Assembly (NCBI GenBank): GCA_019747615.1
Contig: JAIEQQ010000073.1
Coordinates: 1-5,844, forward strand
Length of the DNA: 5,844 bases
Reading direction: 5' to 3'
Source of the DNA: Phycisphaerales bacterium
Lineage (GTDB): Bacteria; Planctomycetota; Phycisphaerae; Phycisphaerales; UBA1924
The position numbers were made by a program, and so were the translations under genes. The notes below the pieces were generated by a model. That model did no database searches and was not told the DNA's origin. It saw nothing but the letters and a program-made list of their open reading frames with translations. Shown piece after piece: positions 1 through 5,844 of the stretch (positions are counted from its first letter, which is position 1; each line of letters starts with the position of its first letter).

Positions 1-53
1 GACTGCCCCGATGGATCGAGAGATCCGGCGGGCACAAAGACCCAAGGTAGACC

Positions 54-4229
<4,176 letters not shown>

Positions 4230-4278
4230 CATAACCCGAGCAGGTTTGAGCTCCGGGCACATTTCGACGCTGAACGCA

Positions 4279-4341
4279 GCGCGGGAGTACGCGCGGTTGA
4301 CACGAGGTTGTCAACGCGCGGCAACCCCGCGCGTTCTCCTT
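4279..4341 (+). terminator. Compound GC-rich hairpin, likely secA transcription terminator
   Basis: An outer stem pairs GCGCGGG (4279-4285) with CCCGCGC (4326-4332). It encloses an inner stem of CGCGCG+TTGACA (4290-4295 and 4297-4302, G4296 bulged) with TGTCAA+CGCGCG (4309-4320), closing on the loop CGAGGT. A weak pyrimidine run, TTCTCCTT (4334-4341), follows. The structure starts 50 bases after the secA stop, as expected for a terminator, although the T tract is poor. A smaller alternative stem, CGCGCGG (4315-4321) with CCGCGCG (4327-4333), is mutually exclusive with the inner stem and ends right before the same pyrimidine run. Confidence 0.5.
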
Positions 4342-4535
4342 GCGTATGGGTCTGTGCCTTCGCGTCAGTTCCGCGCCGTCGCGGGCGCACTTGGGCGTTG
4401 TCGCGTATGCTCAGACTAAGGCGCGATCGCATGGATTGCCCGAGCGAACATTGGGCGGCGCGACGGGAGTTTTGACGGGGCGTCGGTGATGGCCGAGAGG
4501 TTTGGATCAGCGGACGGAACACGTCGGACTATCGC

Positions 4536-4540
4536 GGGAG
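4536..4540 (+). promoter_or_regulatory. Ribosome binding site GGGAG that sets the prepilin-gene start at 4546
   Basis: GGGAG is followed by five bases (CGAGT) and then ATG at 4546. The alternative starts are GTG 4486/ATG 4489, which would give a leader of 36-37 residues, and ATG 4570, which gives a 9-residue leader. Neither has such a clear Shine-Dalgarno match at good spacing. The 17-residue leader produced by 4546 is within the usual range for type IV prepilin-like proteins. Confidence 0.55.
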
Positions 4541-4545
4541 CGAGT

Positions 4546-5430
4546 ATGCAAGCAGCACGCCGTCGGAACATGACCTCACGCCGCGATCAGCGCGGCTTCA
4601 CGTACATCGAGATGCTGACGGTGCTGGTTGTCATCGGGATTCTGATGGCGATCGTGCTGCGACTTGGTCGCAGCGTCTCGGAGAACGGGCGGGCACGCCA
4701 GACGCAGGCGACGATCGCGAATCTCGACAGCGCGCTGACGTCGTACCTTACCGAGCGCCCGGGGCAGCTCCCTGCTGAGTTCCGTGACTCCGCTGGCGTC
4801 GTGTTCCCGCTGATTGACGGGCGCTGCACCGAGGACGTCGGCGGCCCGCCAAACGCGTTCACCGCTCCGGCGTTCCCGAGCCTGGCGTTGTTCTTCGCGT
4901 CCGTTCGCGGCAATGAGGCCATTGAATCAGTCGTGCGCGGGCTTGATCCGTCGCGGGTCGTGCAGGTGCAGATGTCACAGTATTCGACTCGATTCCCCGA
5001 GCCGCAGGAGCGGCGCGCGGGCGCTTCTGGCGACACCGCGATCAGGATGATCACCGTCCTGGACGGCTGGGACCGCCCGATCCGCTTCGCTCATCCGAAG
5101 TACGACGGCGGCTTCGGCAACGGCTTCCGACAGGCATCGCCCGGCGCGACGTCGTTTACCAGCGTGGGCCGAGCCAACCTCGAACTCGATCTGGCGATCG
5201 CCGGCGGCGGCACGCAGCGGGCGACCTTCCGCCGCGCTGCGATGCCGTTTGACCCGAGCGGCGCCGGTTACCAGACCTCGTGGACCGGCGACGCCGACGA
5301 GGGCTTGAGCGCCGGCGAGCGGCCCTATTTCTACTCCTCCGGCCGCGACGGGAACCCCGGCACGCGGCAAGACAACGTCTACTCGACGCGCCCGAACTTC
5401 CCCGCCGAAACCACCACGAGCGCCCAGTAG
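4546..5430 (+). CDS. Prepilin-type N-terminal cleavage/methylation protein, GspG-like pseudopilin
   Basis: This 294-residue protein is probably a pilin-like subunit of a type II secretion pseudopilus or related fibre. Residues 1-17 form a basic leader ending QRG. The prepilin peptidase site is G17|F18, with mature FTYIEMLTVLVVIGI and the conserved Glu at mature position 5 (residue 22). The hydrophobic segment spans about 18-40 and acts as both membrane anchor and assembly helix. Residues 50-75 (RARQTQATIANLDSALTSYL, then GQLP) resemble the GspG helix and its xYP turn. DGWDRPIRF (173-181) resembles the GspG DPWGNPYxY segment. SSGRDGNPGTRQDN (264-277) resembles the Asp-rich calcium loop near the GspG C terminus, although R274 and Q275 replace some of the usual acidic residues. 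GspG is usually about 140-150 residues, so a middle region of over 100 residues (about 77-170) is extra. The H-x9-DG motif of planctomycete DUF1559 proteins was not seen. There is one cysteine (94). No secretion or pilus gene lies beside it here. The prepilin assignment is firm; the GspG subtype is an inference. Confidence 0.85.
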   Translation: MQAARRRNMTSRRDQRGFTYIEMLTVLVVIGILMAIVLRLGRSVSENGRARQTQATIANLDSALTSYLTERPGQLPAEFRDSAGVVFPLIDGRCTEDVGGPPNAFTAPAFPSLALFFASVRGNEAIESVVRGLDPSRVVQVQMSQYSTRFPEPQERRAGASGDTAIRMITVLDGWDRPIRFAHPKYDGGFGNGFRQASPGATSFTSVGRANLELDLAIAGGGTQRATFRRAAMPFDPSGAGYQTSWTGDADEGLSAGERPYFYSSGRDGNPGTRQDNVYSTRPNFPAETTTSAQ

Positions 5431-5596
5431 CCAGCCTTCACGCAGCCAAAGCGCGGCCTTCCACCGCTGAGACGACGGCACTGAAACAACCCTCAGACCG
5501 TCCTCAGACACCAAGATCAAATCGAACGCCGCAGAACGAACGCTGGAAGACTGCGATGCGACGCCGCGGCGCGAGAACCCACAGATTCCCGTCTTG

Positions 5597-5632
5597 CACA
5601 CGCACACGCACACGCACACGCACACGCACACG
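5597..5632 (+). repeat. Hexanucleotide microsatellite (CACACG)6
   Basis: Six perfect tandem copies of CACACG, 36 bases, start after TTG at 5594-5596 and end at AAAATCC. The tract is non-coding and ends 55 bases upstream of tRNA-Pro and about 39 bases upstream of its putative -10 box. As simple-sequence DNA it may vary in copy number by slippage. A six-base unit there would shift spacing without affecting any reading frame. The alternating purine/pyrimidine order of CACACG is also of a kind that can adopt Z-DNA under supercoiling (general knowledge, untested here). Confidence 0.95.
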
Positions 5633-5671
5633 AAAATCCGTTCCAACCCGCTCCAACGCGGCTTGAGCGCC

Positions 5672-5677
5672 TAGTAT
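5672..5677 (+). promoter_or_regulatory. Possible -10 box (TAGTAT) of tRNA-Pro
   Basis: TAGTAT matches the sigma70 -10 consensus TATAAT at four of six bases. It ends 10 bases before the mature 5' end of the tRNA, which would give a leader of only a few bases. No recognisable -35 hexamer lies 16-18 bases upstream (around 5649-5654, CGCTCC). This is the only AT-rich hexamer close to the tRNA, so it is offered as a weak candidate. Confidence 0.25.
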
Positions 5678-5687
5678 TCGAAACGCA

Positions 5688-5761
5688 CGGGGCGTAGCGC
5701 AGCTTGGTAGCGCGTTTGGTTCGGGACCAAAAGGTCGGAGGTTCAAATCCTCTCGCCCCGA
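5688..5761 (+). tRNA. tRNA-Pro, anticodon CGG
   Basis: A complete cloverleaf can be drawn by hand. The acceptor stem is CGGGGCG (5688-5694) with CGCCCCG (5754-5760). The D stem is GCGC (5697-5700) with GCGC (5710-5713), with the D loop AGCTTGGTA containing the conserved GG. The anticodon stem is TTTGG (5715-5719) with CCAAA (5727-5731), and the loop TTCGGGA puts anticodon CGG at 5722-5724 with G37 after it. The variable loop is AGGTC. The T stem is GGAGG (5737-5741) with CCTCT (5749-5753), and the T loop is TTCAAAT. The C1-G72 first pair, discriminator A73 (5761) and G35/G36 are the known identity elements of bacterial tRNA-Pro. It decodes CCG, a frequent proline codon in this window. CCA is not encoded (ATT follows), so it must be added after transcription. 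Confidence 0.97.
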
Positions 5762-5775
5762 TTGTTCTCAAAGTG

Positions 5776-5806
5776 AAACCCTTCGACGAGCACGTCGAAG
5801 GGTTTT
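5776..5806 (+). terminator. Intrinsic terminator after tRNA-Pro
   Basis: A perfect 13-bp inverted repeat pairs AAACCCTTCGACG (5776-5788) with CGTCGAAGGGTTT (5793-5805) around the tetraloop AGCA. It begins 14 bases after the tRNA. TTTT then CTCG follows the GC-rich core, giving a short U tract if the A/T pairs at the base fray. The complementary strand also reads TTT then CACTTT after the stem, so the element could act in both directions. No further gene starts within the remaining bases of the window. Confidence 0.85.
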
Positions 5807-5844
5807 CTCGTGATAAAGACGGCGTTTTTCCCATCGAGCCGGCA

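Larger units (their letters stand above)
4230..4545. other. 316-base intergenic region between secA and the prepilin-like gene
   Basis: No convincing gene is seen on either strand; the open frames that cross it are low-complexity Arg/Pro/Ser-rich readings typical of GC-rich DNA. The left part holds the compound hairpin at 4279-4341. The right part must contain the promoter of the downstream gene, but no good -35/-10 pair is visible. TTGACA at 4297-4302 lies inside the hairpin and has no partner hexamer 16-18 bases on. TTGACG at 4472-4477 is likewise unpaired, and TATGCT at 4406-4411 lacks a -35. A non-sigma70 promoter cannot be excluded. Confidence 0.7.
5431..5687. other. 257-base intergenic region upstream of tRNA-Pro
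   Basis: No gene is seen. There is no strong terminator hairpin just after the TAG stop at 5428-5430. Two copies of CCTCAGAC lie at 5491-5498 and 5502-5509. A hexanucleotide repeat occupies 5597-5632, and the probable tRNA promoter follows it. Base composition is more CA-rich than in the coding parts. Minus-strand open frames crossing here read the repeat as alternating residues and look spurious. Confidence 0.65.

Noticed and set aside
4297..4302. TTGACA as a -35 promoter element
   Set aside because: No -10-like hexamer lies 16-18 bases downstream, and the sequence is an arm of the inner hairpin.
4423..4430. GCGATCGC palindrome resembling the cyanobacterial HIP1 octamer
   Set aside because: Only this copy and one at 5194-5201 were noticed, which is unremarkable in GC-rich DNA, and nothing else suggests a cyanobacterium.
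5517..5834. Minus-strand open frames spanning the CACACG repeat, tRNA-Pro and the terminator
   Set aside because: They read through a certain tRNA gene and a simple repeat, giving alternating Ala/Cys or Arg/Val runs; no real protein is supported.
5688..5844. tRNA-Pro as an integration site of a mobile element
   Set aside because: No integrase gene and no second copy of the tRNA 3' end was seen; the sequence after it is a plain terminator.

Overview
The window is GC-rich bacterial DNA. It holds one very long secA gene, one prepilin-type (GspG-like) gene and one tRNA-Pro gene, all on the + strand. There is no sign of an insertion sequence, CRISPR array, toxin-antitoxin pair or phage gene. The best taxonomic guess is a Planctomycetota-like bacterium, perhaps Phycisphaerae. 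That guess is inference from the oversized SecA, the stand-alone pseudopilin and the base composition; no marker gene here fixes it.

Layout. Bases 1-53 are the short leader of secA. Bases 54-4229 encode a 1391-residue SecA, about 490 residues longer than Escherichia coli SecA (901). All catalytic motifs are intact. The extra length sits in four internal expansions and a replaced C-terminal tail. The clearest expansion is in the helical wing domain, where a motif present once in E. coli SecA occurs three times in diverged form. Bases 4230-4545 are non-coding and contain a GC-rich compound hairpin that probably ends the secA transcript. Bases 4546-5430 encode a 294-residue protein with a textbook prepilin peptidase site and a GspG-like C-terminal loop. 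Bases 5431-5687 are non-coding and carry six perfect copies of the hexamer CACACG. Bases 5688-5761 are tRNA-Pro(CGG), followed by a strong 13-bp hairpin terminator. Nothing supportable lies in the last ~35 bases.

How the genes relate. SecA drives post-translational export through SecYEG. The prepilin-like protein would be inserted by a Sec-type route, cleaved by prepilin peptidase and assembled into a pseudopilus or pilus-like fibre. The link is functional only: the 316-base gap with a terminator-like hairpin argues against a shared operon. The most noteworthy content is the SecA architecture, and no wholly new system is evident. Comparisons with E. coli SecA and GspG are from memory of those families, not from an alignment program.
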